The notes below the pieces were generated by a model, which worked only from the letters and a program-made list of their open reading frames with translations, made no database searches and had not been told where the DNA came from. This document shows, piece by piece, positions 35,699-44,883 of a stretch of 64,000 nucleotides of DNA. The translations under genes and the position numbers were made by a program. Position 1 is the first letter of the stretch. Every line of letters starts with the position of its first letter. The stretch is from Arthrobacter crusticola (GTDB lineage: Bacteria; Actinomycetota; Actinomycetes; Actinomycetales; Micrococcaceae): positions 744,001 through 808,000 of the forward strand of contig NZ_SMTK01000002.1 of assembly GCF_004357995.1 (NCBI RefSeq), given 5' to 3'.

Positions 35699-36844
35699 CT
35701 ACACGGCGGCCCGGACCGCCCGGTTCCGGCCCTGCGACTTCGCTGCGTACAGCGCGGCGTCGGCCGCGGCGATGACCGCCTCCAGACCGCGGCCCGCCGC
35801 CCCGGCCTCGGCGATGCCATAGCTGACCGTGGGCAGTGGAAATCCCTGCGCCGTCGGTGTTCCCTGCAGCACCCGGCTGATCTCCGCGCTGACCGCCTCG
35901 GCGCGCCCCCCGTCGGCGCCGCTGAGCAGGATGATGAACTCCTCCCCGCCGTAGCGTCCCACCAGGTCGGTGGAGCGCACAGACCGCGAGCACGCCTCCG
36001 CGAACGCCCGCAGCGCCGTATCGCCCGCTGCATGGCCGTAGGTGTCGTTGACCTGCTTGAAGCGGTCAAGGTCAGCAAGGATCAGCGCGCCCGGGATGCC
36101 GGCTGCGGTGAGGCGCATGAGCTCGCGGTCCGCCCGGTCGAGGAACCCGGAGCGGTTGAGCAGCCCGGTCAGCCCGTCCCGTGCTGCCCGGTGCCGCAGG
36201 TCCCGGGTGACCTGGTCGTTGCTCAGGGCGGCCATGGTGAAGGAGACCACGACGAGCAGGGTCAGGGTGATCAGGGTGGTCACCGCCGACCCGAAGTAGG
36301 TGGTGAAAACGAACCCGTCGACGCCGTCAACGACGAACGCGACGCCGCGGCCGAGGTAGAAGAGCGAGAGCAACCAAGAGGCGACGGCCAGCGGGACCTG
36401 GGTCCGCACCCGGTGGGGTACGGGCCGCCACACCTCGCGGGCGGCGAGGCCGAACAGCAGGGACATCATCCCCAGGAACACCGGCCCGCCCGACCAGGCG
36501 TTGACTCCGGGGTTATCGGCGGCCGAGGCGAGAGCCGTGAGCAGGGGCGGTGCGGCGAGCTGCGCCACGCGCGGGCGCCCCCGGTGGAGCGAACGGGCCG
36601 CCGCCCAGACGGCCGCGGAACCGGCCACGAGCAGGGTGTTCCCCAGCGGGTTGGCCCAGACCTGGTGGGAGGTGCCGTCGAGGAGGAACGCCGCGGAGCC
36701 GGCAAGGAACAGGCCGATGGCTGCGCACCACCAGGCGCTGTAGGCCGACCGGGTGCGGCGGAAGGTCACAAGGTAGAACAGCACGAGCTGGATGAGCGCG
36801 ACGACGCCGAAGGCGACCCTCAGGGTAGAGGTATCAAGCGGCAT
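35699..36844 (-). CDS. Membrane-bound diguanylate cyclase (GGDEF)
   Basis: A 381-residue enzyme making cyclic di-GMP. About six membrane helices occupy residues 8-205. The GGDEF domain covers about 218-381, with DGLTGLLNRSGF and the active-site GGEEF at 299-303. The inhibitory I-site RSTD (290-293) is exactly five residues before GGEEF, so product feedback inhibition is likely. No EAL domain. Start MPLDTSTL at 36844 is favoured by GGAAGGGA upstream; an earlier in-frame start would add 51 basic residues. It follows lexA on the same strand. Confidence 0.93.
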   Translation of the reverse strand: MPLDTSTLRVAFGVVALIQLVLFYLVTFRRTRSAYSAWWCAAIGLFLAGSAAFLLDGTSHQVWANPLGNTLLVAGSAAVWAAARSLHRGRPRVAQLAAPPLLTALASAADNPGVNAWSGGPVFLGMMSLLFGLAAREVWRPVPHRVRTQVPLAVASWLLSLFYLGRGVAFVVDGVDGFVFTTYFGSAVTTLITLTLLVVVSFTMAALSNDQVTRDLRHRAARDGLTGLLNRSGFLDRADRELMRLTAAGIPGALILADLDRFKQVNDTYGHAAGDTALRAFAEACSRSVRSTDLVGRYGGEEFIILLSGADGGRAEAVSAEISRVLQGTPTAQGFPLPTVSYGIAEAGAAGRGLEAVIAAADAALYAAKSQGRNRAVRAAV

Positions 36845-36947
36845 CCGGCGAACCGTCCCTTCCGAGCGACATGCCGCCAGTATTGCATCGGGCACCGACT
36901 TTTGCGTCCGCGCCCCGCGTCTGGCGTGGCCGGCACGGCCGGTCCCG

Positions 36948-36956
36948 TTATCCACA
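36948..36956 (+). promoter_or_regulatory. DnaA box consensus
   Basis: TTATCCACA is an exact match to the high-affinity DnaA box. It stands alone in the 199-base gap between the diguanylate cyclase start and the lexA stop, in an otherwise very GC-rich stretch with GGCCGG repeats. A single site does not make an origin; it could titrate DnaA or regulate the cyclase. Confidence 0.4.
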
Positions 36957-37043
36957 ACCGACGCGGCCGGCCCGCTGGCGTGACGCCCACGATCCATGCA
37001 GCGGGTCCGCCGGCGCGTCCCGAACTGGCGGCGGGCCGGGAGC

Positions 37044-37826
37044 CTACAGGGCGCGCATCACCGAGACAACCTTGCCCATGATGCTCGCGTGGTCGCCCAG
37101 AATCGGTTCGTACCGGGTGTTCTGCGGAAGCAGCCAGGTATGTCCGTCACGCTGCCGGAAGGTCTTGACGGTCGCTTCGTCATCGAGGAGCGCGGCGACG
37201 ATGTCACCGTTCTGGGCGCTCTGCTGGCGCCGGACCACCACCCAGTCACCGTCGCAGATGGCGGCGTCGATCATCGAGTCTCCTGAAACCCGAAGCATGA
37301 AGAGCTCGCCGTGGCCGACGAGCTGCCGCGGCAGCGGCATGACGTCCTCAACGACCTGATCGGCCAGGATCGGACCGCCCGCGGCAATCCGCCCGACCAT
37401 GGGCACCATTGCAGTGTCCACGGCGCCGCTGAGTTCGTGGGCGGGGCCCGTACCCGACCGGCCCTGCTCGGGCGCCGGGGCGTCCGCCAGGGTCAGCGGC
37501 AGCAAGATCTCCATCGCCCGCGGCCGCTTGGGGTCCCTGCGGATATACCCGAGCCGTTCCAGCTGGGACAGCTGGTGGGTGACACTTGAGAGGCTCGCGA
37601 GCCCCACCGTGTCTCCGATCTCACGCATCGACGGGGGGTACCCGTTGGCGCCGATCGACCGTTGGATCGTCTCGAGGATCTTCATCTGCCGCGCGGTGAG
37701 CCCCTTGGGAACGCTCCGGCCCCGCGGACGCCCACGCATGGGTGCGCTGGCGGACACCACTGCGGCTGCCTCTCCCACCGGGACGGCCGGAACCGCCCGA
37801 GCCTCTTCCGCTGCCCGCTCTGCCAC
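37044..37826 (-). CDS. lexA: SOS repressor LexA
   Basis: A 260-residue LexA. The N-terminal winged helix ([16 protein letters not shown], about residues 43-58) recognises SOS boxes. The self-cleavage site is A149-G150 (RIAAGGP), with catalytic S184 (SGDSM) and K221 (ATVKTF). GTG 37826 is chosen because GAAGGGA lies seven bases upstream; the open frame continues another 54 codons with low-complexity sequence. An SOS box overlaps its likely -10, so it is autoregulated. It is divergent from a LysM gene. Confidence 0.96.
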   Translation of the reverse strand: MAERAAEEARAVPAVPVGEAAAVVSASAPMRGRPRGRSVPKGLTARQMKILETIQRSIGANGYPPSMREIGDTVGLASLSSVTHQLSQLERLGYIRRDPKRPRAMEILLPLTLADAPAPEQGRSGTGPAHELSGAVDTAMVPMVGRIAAGGPILADQVVEDVMPLPRQLVGHGELFMLRVSGDSMIDAAICDGDWVVVRRQQSAQNGDIVAALLDDEATVKTFRQRDGHTWLLPQNTRYEPILGDHASIMGKVVSVMRAL

Positions 37827-37984
37827 TGGTTTGTCCCTTCGCTGCGCCGCCACCTGCGCCGGACCCGTCCGCGGATCGTTTTGTCGGTGGCAGATGGTGT
37901 TGTCAGGTTGTCGCCGTCCGGTAGTGAATCCCCGGAACCCGCGCCTTCCTCTGAATCCAACGGTAGGCGAGCGCGGGAGTGTTT

Positions 37985-38000
37985 TCAAACATATGTTCGA
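37985..38000. promoter_or_regulatory. SOS box in the lexA promoter
   Basis: TCAAACATATGTTCGA fits TCGAAC-N4-GTTCGA with one mismatch on the plus strand. Read on the minus strand it contains TATGTT, a likely lexA -10. LexA binding here would repress lexA and perhaps the divergent LysM gene. Confidence 0.85.
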
Positions 38001-38051
38001 GCGAGTCTCGACAAAGCTCGATAACAGATGCTAAGAATAAGCAGGACGAAA

Positions 38052-38067
38052 TAGAAAACATGTTCGA
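38052..38067. promoter_or_regulatory. Second SOS box before the LysM gene
   Basis: TAGAAAACATGTTCGA has a perfect GTTCGA half and four of six bases in the other half. It is 55 bases before the LysM start, placed to control that gene. Confidence 0.6.
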
Positions 38068-38121
38068 ATATCGTGTTCGAACGGGTTGAACTTATTCGAA
38101 ACTCCAGAAGAGGTACACGTC

Positions 38122-38544
38122 ATGACCGCAATGCCAGGCCCGCTCAGTGCCACCGCAGGTTCCGCCGTGGCGGGTGGTCTCCGGTCCTCCGGTCCGAAGG
38201 GTAGCCGTCTTCCCAGTCAGCGGGATGCGGATCTGCCTCCGCTGCGGCTCACACGGCGCGGGCGGGTGCTGCTGGTCGGCGTGCCGCTGGTGCTGCTGGT
38301 GGCCGCCCTGGTGTTCCTTGCCGCCTCCACGACCGCGCCGGCCCGGGCCGGCGGCGACGCGGTCGGGCCGACCGAGACTCTGGACGTCAATGTGGCACCG
38401 GGGGAGACCCTCTGGTCCCTGGCGGGCGAATTCGCTCCCGAGCGGGATCCGCGCGAGGTGGTCTCGGAGATCGTCGAGCTCAATGGGCTGGGGTCATCGA
38501 CGGTGCAGGCGGGCCAGGTCGTCGCGATCCCCGTCTCCCGGTAA
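38122..38544 (+). CDS. LysM-domain membrane protein, likely SOS cell-division inhibitor
   Basis: A 140-residue protein with a cytoplasmic basic N-terminus, one membrane helix (about residues 49-69) and an extracytoplasmic LysM domain (about 87-138, with GETLWSLAGEFAP). It is divergent from lexA with two SOS boxes between them. The layout matches Rv2719c of Mycobacterium tuberculosis and is analogous to DivS and YneA, damage-induced suppressors of septation. That role is inferred from context. ATG 38122 with GAGG eight bases upstream is preferred over an ATG at 38086. Confidence 0.85.
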   Translation: MTAMPGPLSATAGSAVAGGLRSSGPKGSRLPSQRDADLPPLRLTRRGRVLLVGVPLVLLVAALVFLAASTTAPARAGGDAVGPTETLDVNVAPGETLWSLAGEFAPERDPREVVSEIVELNGLGSSTVQAGQVVAIPVSR

Positions 38545-38610
38545 CCTTTACACGCCTGTGCTGGTTGGCCGTTGTCCCGCCTCGATTCCGCGCCCGGACG
38601 GACTGTCGCT

Positions 38611-38616
38611 TAAGCT
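38611..38616 (+). promoter_or_regulatory. -10 hexamer of hisC (leaderless)
   Basis: TAAGCT, spacer CGAGAG, then GTG at 38623. Confidence 0.6.
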
Positions 38617-38622
38617 CGAGAG

Positions 38623-39717
38623 GTGAGGAACCGCCTTGAGTCCCTGTCCCGCCTTCCGCTGCGTGAGAACCTTGTGGGGCTATCTCCCTACGGTGCACCG
38701 CAGATTGACGTACCGATCCTGCTCAACGTCAATGAGAACACCCATGGGGTGCCCGCCGAGGTTCACCGGGCCATCGTGGACGCGGTGCAGGCAGCAGCCC
38801 TGGGCCTGAACCGGTATCCCGACCGCGAATTCACCGAACTGCGGGGAAACCTGGCCCGCTACCTCGGCGGAGGGGTCACCGCCGATCAGGTGTGGGCCGC
38901 CAACGGCTCCAACGAGGTGCTCCAGCAGATCCTGCAGGCCTTCGGCGGCCCGGGGCGCACCGCGATCGGATTCCCGCCCACCTATTCCATGTATCCGCTG
39001 CTGGCCAGCGCCACGGACACCCGCTATGTCACTGCTCCGCGGGACGCCTCGTTCCGGCTCGAGGCCGGGTACGTCGCCGAGGAGGTGTCCTCCTCTGGAG
39101 CCAACATCGTCTTCCTCTGCTCGCCGAACAATCCGACGGGGACCGCGTTGGGGCTCGACGTCGTTGAAGCCGCCTACGAGGCCGGTGCTGCGGCCCGCGC
39201 CATCATCATCGTCGACGAGGCCTACGCGGAGTTCTCGCACGCTGGAACGCCCAGCGCAATCACCCTGCTGCCGGGCCGGGAACGGCTCATCGTCTCGCGC
39301 ACCATGAGCAAGGCCTTCGCCCTGGCCGGCGCCCGGCTGGGGTACCTCGCGGCGGCCCCGGAGGTCGCCGACGCACTCCGTCTGGTCCGCCTGCCGTACC
39401 ACCTTTCGGCCATCACCCAGGCCGCCGCCAACGCCGCACTGACCCACTCCGCCACACTTCTGGCGAACGTCGAGGCGATCAAGGTCCAGCGCGACCGCAT
39501 TGTCACCGAGCTCGCGGCACTGGGCCTGAACCCGGCCCCTTCCGATGCCAACTTCGTCCTGTTCGGCGGGCTGGCGGATCCGCAGCGGGTCTGGCGGGGC
39601 CTGCTCGAGGCCGGCGTGTTGATCCGCGACGTTGGAATTCCCGGCCATCTGCGCGTGACGGCCGGCACGGAGAGCGAAACCACAGTGTTCCTTGAGTCAC
39701 TGAAGCGCCTCCTCTGA
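38623..39717 (+). CDS. hisC: Histidinol-phosphate aminotransferase
   Basis: A 364-residue PLP enzyme of histidine synthesis. LLNVNENTHGVP near the N-terminus, AANGSNEVLQQILQAFGGPG, SPNNPTG, VDEAYAEF and the PLP lysine in SRTMSKAFALAG are typical HisC. It opens a partial his cluster (hisC-hisB-hisH-51aa-priA); hisD, hisF, hisG, hisI and hisE are not in the window. A leaderless -10 precedes it. Confidence 0.95.
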   Translation: MRNRLESLSRLPLRENLVGLSPYGAPQIDVPILLNVNENTHGVPAEVHRAIVDAVQAAALGLNRYPDREFTELRGNLARYLGGGVTADQVWAANGSNEVLQQILQAFGGPGRTAIGFPPTYSMYPLLASATDTRYVTAPRDASFRLEAGYVAEEVSSSGANIVFLCSPNNPTGTALGLDVVEAAYEAGAAARAIIIVDEAYAEFSHAGTPSAITLLPGRERLIVSRTMSKAFALAGARLGYLAAAPEVADALRLVRLPYHLSAITQAAANAALTHSATLLANVEAIKVQRDRIVTELAALGLNPAPSDANFVLFGGLADPQRVWRGLLEAGVLIRDVGIPGHLRVTAGTESETTVFLESLKRLL

Positions 39718-39809
39718 CCGGCGTCTTCTAGACTGGAGGGGAACGTGCGCCGCCCCTGAACCTCCGGATGCAGGCAGCACCGACGCGAAGCCCCTAGCGA
39801 AGGACACCA

Positions 39810-40427
39810 ATGACCGTGGAGATCTCCGCCGTCCGCACTGCGCGGATCGAGCGGACCACCAGCGAATCCAGCGTGTACCTCGAGGTCAACCTCGACGGCA
39901 CGGGTATTTCGGACATCAGCACCTCCGTGCCGTTCTATGACCATATGCTCACCGCTCTCTCCAAGCATTCGCTGATCGACCTGACGGTTCGGGCCACGGG
40001 TGATACGCACATCGATGTCCACCACACCGTCGAAGACACAGCGATCGCCTTCGGGGAGGCCCTCCGCGAGGCGCTCGGCACCAAGGCCGGCATCCGGCGC
40101 TTCGGCGAGGCGACCGTTCCCCTCGACGAGGCCCTTGCCAATGCCGTGGTCGACATCTCCGGACGCCCCTTCCTCGTTCACGGCGGCGAACCGGCAGGTC
40201 AGGAGTACCACCTCATCGGCGGACACTTCACCGGCTCGCTGACCCGCCACGTCTTCGAAGCCATCGCGCTTCACGCCGGGATCTGCCTGCACCTGAACGT
40301 GCTCGCCGGCCGCGATCCCCACCACATTGTCGAGGCGCAGTTCAAGGCCTTCGCACGGGCCCTCCGTGCCGCCGTCGAGTCCGACCCGCGGGTCGAAGGC
40401 ATCCCGTCGACGAAGGGGGCGCTGTGA
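39810..40427 (+). CDS. hisB: Imidazoleglycerol-phosphate dehydratase
   Basis: A 205-residue monofunctional HisB. The metal-binding repeats [46 protein letters not shown] and [18 protein letters not shown] (here beginning [10 protein letters not shown]) are present. GAAGGA lies six bases before ATG. It overlaps hisH by four bases. Confidence 0.97.
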   Translation: MTVEISAVRTARIERTTSESSVYLEVNLDGTGISDISTSVPFYDHMLTALSKHSLIDLTVRATGDTHIDVHHTVEDTAIAFGEALREALGTKAGIRRFGEATVPLDEALANAVVDISGRPFLVHGGEPAGQEYHLIGGHFTGSLTRHVFEAIALHAGICLHLNVLAGRDPHHIVEAQFKAFARALRAAVESDPRVEGIPSTKGAL

Positions 40428-41068
40428 GCGCGCCGAAGGTGACCGTGCTCGACTACGGATCGGGCAACGTCCGCTCCGTGGTGCGGGCCCTTGAGCACGT
40501 CGGCGCCGAGGTCACCCTGAGCGCCAAGTCGCAGGACGTCCTCAACGCCGATGGGCTGGTGGTGCCCGGCGTGGGTGCCTTCGCGGCCGTCATGAAGGGC
40601 CTGAAGGATGTCGATGCGCTGCGCCTGATCGGACGCCGCGTGGCCGGGGGCCGTCCCGTCCTCGGCATCTGCGTGGGCCTGCAGATCCTCTTCGACGAAG
40701 GGGTCGAGCACGGCGTGCGCACCGCCGGGATGGGGGAGTGGCCCGGCAAGGTCGAGCGCCTCCAGGCCGAAGTGGTGCCCCACATGGGATGGAACACGGT
40801 AAGCCCGCCCGAGGACTCGGTGCTGTTCAACGGCATCGAGGACGAGCGGTTCTACTTCGTCCACTCCTACGGAGTGCAGCACTGGGACTTCGACGTCAGC
40901 CAGCCCATGATGAAACCCCCTCAGGTGACCTGGTCCGACCACGGCGGGCGGTTCATCGCCGCCGTCGAGAACGGACCGCTCTCGGCCACCCAGTTCCACC
41001 CGGAAAAATCAGGCGACGCCGGAGCCCAGCTCCTGCGCAACTGGATCGGCAGGCTGGGAAAACCATGA
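40424..41068 (+). CDS. hisH: Imidazole glycerol phosphate synthase glutaminase subunit
   Basis: A 214-residue class I glutamine amidotransferase. The nucleophile cysteine is in [13 protein letters not shown] and the His-Glu pair in [13 protein letters not shown]. It supplies ammonia to HisF, which is not encoded in this window. The gene overlaps hisB (GTGA) and the next small ORF (ATGA). Confidence 0.96.
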   Translation: MSAPKVTVLDYGSGNVRSVVRALEHVGAEVTLSAKSQDVLNADGLVVPGVGAFAAVMKGLKDVDALRLIGRRVAGGRPVLGICVGLQILFDEGVEHGVRTAGMGEWPGKVERLQAEVVPHMGWNTVSPPEDSVLFNGIEDERFYFVHSYGVQHWDFDVSQPMMKPPQVTWSDHGGRFIAAVENGPLSATQFHPEKSGDAGAQLLRNWIGRLGKP

Positions 41069-41220
41069 TCAGCGTCATCCTGATGGGGGTTGCCGGCCTG
41101 CTGATCGGCGGGGCGTTGTCCTTCCGCTCGCAGGGGTTTCCCAAGGCGCTGATCATCAGTTTCTGGATCCTCGCCGGCATGGCCCTGCTCGGGGCGTACC
41201 TCTTCACCCTGGACGCCTAG
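41065..41220 (+). CDS. 51-residue two-helix membrane protein in the his operon
   Basis: A tiny protein, [19 protein letters not shown] at the start, with two membrane helices (about residues 3-19 and 26-47) joined by a short basic turn (RSQGFPKA). The ATG overlaps the hisH stop, so translation is coupled. I know of no histidine-pathway role. The position between hisH and priA is repeated in related genomes as far as I recall, which suggests a real gene. Confidence 0.72.
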   Translation: MISVILMGVAGLLIGGALSFRSQGFPKALIISFWILAGMALLGAYLFTLDA

Positions 41221-41354
41221 GCAGGCGCAGCACGGCACGACGGGGACACCTTCCACCACCGTCCCGCTCCCGCCCTGCCCTCCAGCCTTGCACCCCCGCC
41301 AACTGCGCACCCATTCCCGCGGCCCCTCCGGCCCACGTCGACCGAAAGAAGCCC

Positions 41355-42113
41355 ATGAGCCCGTTCACCGACTCTCCCAACCTGGAACTCCTCCCCGCCG
41401 TGGACGTCGCCGACGGCCAGGCCGTCCGCCTCGTCCAGGGGGCCGCCGGCAGCGAAACCAGCTACGGCGACCCCGTCGACGCGGCGCTGGCCTGGCAGGA
41501 GGACGGCGCGGAGTGGGTCCACCTCGTCGACCTCGATGCCGCGTTCGGCCGCGGGTCGAACCGGCCGCTCCTCGAAAAAGTCGTCCGGAAGCTCGACATC
41601 AAGGTCGAGCTCTCCGGCGGGATCCGCGACGACGAATCACTCGACGCCGCCCTCTCGCTCGGGGCCACCCGGGTGAACCTTGGAACGGCCGCCCTCGAGA
41701 ACCCCGAGTGGACCGCCAGCGCCATCGCCCGCTACGGCGACGCGATCGCCGTCGGCCTCGATGTCCGCGGCACCACCCTGGCCGCCCGGGGGTGGACCCA
41801 GGAGGGCGGGGACCTTTGGGAGGTGCTGCAGCGCCTCGAGGACGCCGGCTGCGCCCGCTATGTCGTCACCGACGTCACCAAGGACGGCACCCTTCAGGGG
41901 CCGAACCTCGACCTGCTGAAGCAGGTGATCGAGCGCACCAGCCGGCCCGTGGTGGCATCCGGCGGTATCTCGACCCTCGATGACCTCGCGGCACTGCGCC
42001 AGCTGGTGCCCAGCGGCCTCGAAGGAGCGATCGTCGGCAAGGCCCTCTACGCCGGGGCGTTCACCCTTCCCCAGGCGCTGGACGTGGCCGGCCACCCGGC
42101 GCCCCGGGAATGA
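41355..42113 (+). CDS. priA: Phosphoribosyl isomerase A (HisA/TrpF bifunctional)
   Basis: A 252-residue (beta-alpha)8 enzyme of the actinobacterial PriA type that isomerises both ProFAR (histidine) and PRA (tryptophan). [18 protein letters not shown] has the first catalytic aspartate, and the second is in [15 protein letters not shown]. Bifunctionality is inferred from lineage and PriA-like length. ATG 41355 follows GAAAGAAG. It overlaps the SseB gene by four bases. Confidence 0.93.
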   Translation: MSPFTDSPNLELLPAVDVADGQAVRLVQGAAGSETSYGDPVDAALAWQEDGAEWVHLVDLDAAFGRGSNRPLLEKVVRKLDIKVELSGGIRDDESLDAALSLGATRVNLGTAALENPEWTASAIARYGDAIAVGLDVRGTTLAARGWTQEGGDLWEVLQRLEDAGCARYVVTDVTKDGTLQGPNLDLLKQVIERTSRPVVASGGISTLDDLAALRQLVPSGLEGAIVGKALYAGAFTLPQALDVAGHPAPRE

Positions 42114-42949
42114 GCAGGGAACTCCCGGCGCACATCGCCGCCGCGCTGGCGGGAAACACCACGGACTCGGCGGGACGGCCCTGGGCCGGACGGGACCTCT
42201 CCGGTGACGGGAACCCCCTCCATAACTTCGACGACGACGACGGACAGGCCGACCCCGGCTACTCGGCTGCCGTCCGGGCCCTGATCGAGGGAACCGGCGG
42301 CGAGGAGCAGGTGATCCAGGCACTGGCGACGGCTCGGGTATTCATCCCCATCGTGGCCCAGCTCGCCGCCGCCGGGGAGGGCGTCGACGGAATCGAGGCC
42401 GACAAGGAAGCCGACATGGCCCTGGTGACCCTGCGCGCGCCCGACGGGCGGGCGGCGCTGCCTGTGTTCACCTCGGCAGACCGGCTCGCGGCCTGGCATC
42501 CCGGCGCCCGTCCCGTGGCCGCCTACGCGGCGCGGGCGGCCCTGGCCGGCGTGGCGGAGAAGGCCGAACTGCTGGTCGTCGACCCGGGCGCTGACTTCAC
42601 GTTCGTCGTGCGCCGCCCGGCGGTCTGGGCGCTTGCCCAGCAGGAGCCTTGGACCCCGTGCTACCGCGACCCCGGCCTCCGCGGCATCGTCGCGCCGATC
42701 AGCGCGGCCGAGGAGGCAATCCTCGACGTCGTCCTTGAGCCGGGCTCCGGGGTGGCCGCCCGGACCGCTGGCGGTAGTCTTGTTTCCGGCGGCGGAGCCG
42801 GGCCTGAACTGAAGATGAGCGTCCGGCTGCAGCCCGGGCTGAGCCCCACCGCCGTCCGGGACCTGGTGGAGCGCCTGCGGGCCTCGCTCCAGGCCCGCCG
42901 GGAGTTCGTCGAACGGGTCGACTCCCTGGAGATCCGAATAACCCGCTGA
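42110..42949 (+). CDS. SseB-family protein
   Basis: A 279-residue protein with an SseB N-terminal domain (about residues 45-170, including [10 protein letters not shown] and [16 protein letters not shown]) and a second alpha/beta region ending in a helix-rich tail. In enterobacteria SseB is linked to stress and sulfur metabolism, but its biochemical role is not settled. It overlaps priA (ATGA) and precedes an MFS gene by 30 bases. Confidence 0.85.
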   Translation: MSRELPAHIAAALAGNTTDSAGRPWAGRDLSGDGNPLHNFDDDDGQADPGYSAAVRALIEGTGGEEQVIQALATARVFIPIVAQLAAAGEGVDGIEADKEADMALVTLRAPDGRAALPVFTSADRLAAWHPGARPVAAYAARAALAGVAEKAELLVVDPGADFTFVVRRPAVWALAQQEPWTPCYRDPGLRGIVAPISAAEEAILDVVLEPGSGVAARTAGGSLVSGGGAGPELKMSVRLQPGLSPTAVRDLVERLRASLQARREFVERVDSLEIRITR

Positions 42950-42979
42950 CCGCGAAGGATCAGCAAGAGAGATGCCGCC

Positions 42980-44287
42980 GTGAACTTTGCCGTCTACCTG
43001 GAACTGCTGCGCATCGTTCCGGTCCGGAGGCTGCTGCTCGTCGGCATGGTCGCCCGGTTCCCCCACTCCGCCGCGGGGGTCCTCCTGACCCTTCATGTCG
43101 TCCAGACCCTCGACCGCGGCTACGCCGCCGCCGGGACCGTGGCGGCGCTGGTGACCATCGGCATCGCCGTCGGCGCACCCTGGCGGGGCCGTCGGGTCGA
43201 CAGCGTCGGCCTGCGCAGGGCGCTGATCCCCTCGATCATCGCCGAGGCCGTCATCTGGTCGATCGCCCCGCGGCTGCCCTACGAGTGGCTCCTGCTCGCG
43301 GCGCTTGTGGGCGGGCTGTTCACCCTCCCGGTCTTCTCCGTGGTGCGCCAGTCCCTCGGTGTGCTGGTCGAGGGGCAGTCCCGGCGCACGGCCTTCACCC
43401 TTGACGCCATCTCCACCGAAACGATCTTCATGGTGGGCCCGGCCGTCGGCATCGTGCTCGCCACCCAGGTGTCGACGGTGCTCGGCCTCACTCTCGTGGG
43501 CTTCGCCACCGCCGCTGCGGGCATCCTGCTGATGATCTACAACCCGCCCACCCGCACCGGGCAGCCCGGGGCGCTTCCCGCGCCGAGCGACGCGGAGGAC
43601 TCGGCGATGGCGGTCGAATCCGTGGTGGCCGCCGCACCCGCCCGGGTCAACGAGGCATCGGCGGAACTGATGCCGCGCGCGGCGGTGCCGATGCTGCGGC
43701 GGATGGGAGGCCGCGTCGGTTCCCGGTTCGTCTGGGTCACCATCCCGCTGGCCGTCGTCATGGCGGTCGCCGCCGGGGCGGGCCTCGCACTCTCCGGGAC
43801 CGAGGTCGGCATCATCGCCACCCTGGAGCACACCGGCCGGGAGGATCAGCTCGGCCTGGTGTTCGCCGCCTGGTGCGCCGCCTCGATCGTCGGAGGGCTG
43901 CTCTACGGTGCCCTGCACAAGCCGATCTCGCCCCTGGTGCTCCTGCTCGGAATGGGGGTGCTGACCATCCCGATGGCCTTCGCCACCGACACCCTGTCCC
44001 TGAGCCTGCTCTCCATCGCCCCTGGCCTGCTCTGCGCGCCGGTGCTCTCCGCCGCTTCGGAAAAGGTCGCCGACCTCGTACCGGAGAAGCGCAGGGGAGA
44101 GGCCATGGGCTGGTACGGCTCGGCCCTGACCTCCGGCGTCGCCGTCGGGGCTCCGCTCGCCGGGTTGCTGATCGACACGGCCGGCCCGTGGGGAGGCTTC
44201 ATCGCCGTGGGCGGCGCAGCGGCGCTCATCGGCACCGCAGGGCTCGTCGCCCAGCAGTTCCGGCGCCGCCGGGCGCCCGTCGGCTGA
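42980..44287 (+). CDS. MFS transporter
   Basis: A 435-residue permease with about twelve membrane helices and a central charged loop near residues 195-235. The loop-2/3 region (APWRGRRVDSVGLRR) is a variant of the MFS motif A. Substrate unknown; drug or metabolite export are possible. The GTG start has AGAGAG nine bases upstream and ATG codons are absent nearby. A poly-C run lies ten bases after the stop. Confidence 0.85.
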   Translation: MNFAVYLELLRIVPVRRLLLVGMVARFPHSAAGVLLTLHVVQTLDRGYAAAGTVAALVTIGIAVGAPWRGRRVDSVGLRRALIPSIIAEAVIWSIAPRLPYEWLLLAALVGGLFTLPVFSVVRQSLGVLVEGQSRRTAFTLDAISTETIFMVGPAVGIVLATQVSTVLGLTLVGFATAAAGILLMIYNPPTRTGQPGALPAPSDAEDSAMAVESVVAAAPARVNEASAELMPRAAVPMLRRMGGRVGSRFVWVTIPLAVVMAVAAGAGLALSGTEVGIIATLEHTGREDQLGLVFAAWCAASIVGGLLYGALHKPISPLVLLLGMGVLTIPMAFATDTLSLSLLSIAPGLLCAPVLSAASEKVADLVPEKRRGEAMGWYGSALTSGVAVGAPLAGLLIDTAGPWGGFIAVGGAAALIGTAGLVAQQFRRRRAPVG

Positions 44288-44296
44288 GGGCGGTTA

Positions 44297-44313
44297 CCCC
44301 CCCCCCCCCCCCC
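44297..44313 (+). repeat. 17-base poly-C tract
   Basis: Seventeen consecutive C residues in the short gap between the MFS stop codon and the shared terminator. Such runs are prone to slippage and to assembly length errors. Confidence 0.95.
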
Positions 44314-44367
44314 GCCGGAGAGCCGGACCGGCACACCCGGGCGGCTGACCGAGGCCGTTAAACGCAG

Positions 44368-44399
44368 CGGCGGCCGGCCCTTTTGGAGGCCGGCCGCCG
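44368..44399. terminator. Bidirectional terminator between MFS and DUF1844 genes
   Basis: CGGCGGCCGGCC and GGCCGGCCGCCG are perfect 12-bp arms with an eight-base loop CTTTTGGA. It serves two convergent genes. Confidence 0.7.
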
Positions 44400-44427
44400 T
44401 CGATCGGCGCCCGGTGGCGCGGCGGTG

Positions 44428-44883
44428 CTAGTTGACGGGGCCTGTGAACTTCTCGCCGGGACCCTTGCCCGGAGCGTCGGGGATCACCGACGCCTCCCGG
44501 AAGGCCAGCTGCAGCGAACGCAGGCCGTCACGCAACGGGCCGGCATGCTGGCTGCCGATCTCGGGGGCGGCTGCCGTGACGAACCCGGCGAGGGCGGTGA
44601 TCAGCTTCCGGGCCTCGTCGAGGTCCTTAAGCTCCTCCGCGTCGTCGCCGGCGGCCAGGCCGCATTTGACGGCGGCGGCGCTCATCAGGTGGACGGCCGA
44701 GGTGGTGATGACCTCCACGGCGGCCACCTCCGCGATGTCGCGCATGTGCTGCTGGACCGACCCGTCGGAGCCGTGCTCCGGCGCCGCCTCCTCCGCGAAG
44801 CTGCGGCGGGTCGGAGAGGGATCGGAGGCGGAAGCGGGGGCCTCGGGCCCGGTTTCGGCGGGATTGCTGTTCGGAGTGCTCAT
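44428..44883 (-). CDS. DUF1844 family protein
   Basis: A 151-residue protein. Residues 1-45 are acidic and disordered. The DUF1844 core runs from about 50 to 140 (HMRDIAEVAAVEVITTSAVHLMSAAAVKCGL and LDEARKLITALAGFVTA). Function unknown. It is divergent from infC, a frequent arrangement in actinobacteria. The start MSTPNSNP at 44883 is preferred over a longer frame that runs into the infC leader. Confidence 0.85.
   Translation of the reverse strand: MSTPNSNPAETGPEAPASASDPSPTRRSFAEEAAPEHGSDGSVQQHMRDIAEVAAVEVITTSAVHLMSAAAVKCGLAAGDDAEELKDLDEARKLITALAGFVTAAAPEIGSQHAGPLRDGLRSLQLAFREASVIPDAPGKGPGEKFTGPVN

Noticed and set aside
38064-38080. Possible third SOS box TCGAAT-N5-GTTCGA
   Set aside because: The spacer is five bases rather than four, so the halves are out of register for a LexA dimer. 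It may be a degenerate remnant.
42047-43918. Minus-strand open frame of 623 codons across priA, SseB and MFS genes
   Set aside because: It spans three well-supported plus-strand genes and has low-complexity Gly/Asp/Arg composition.
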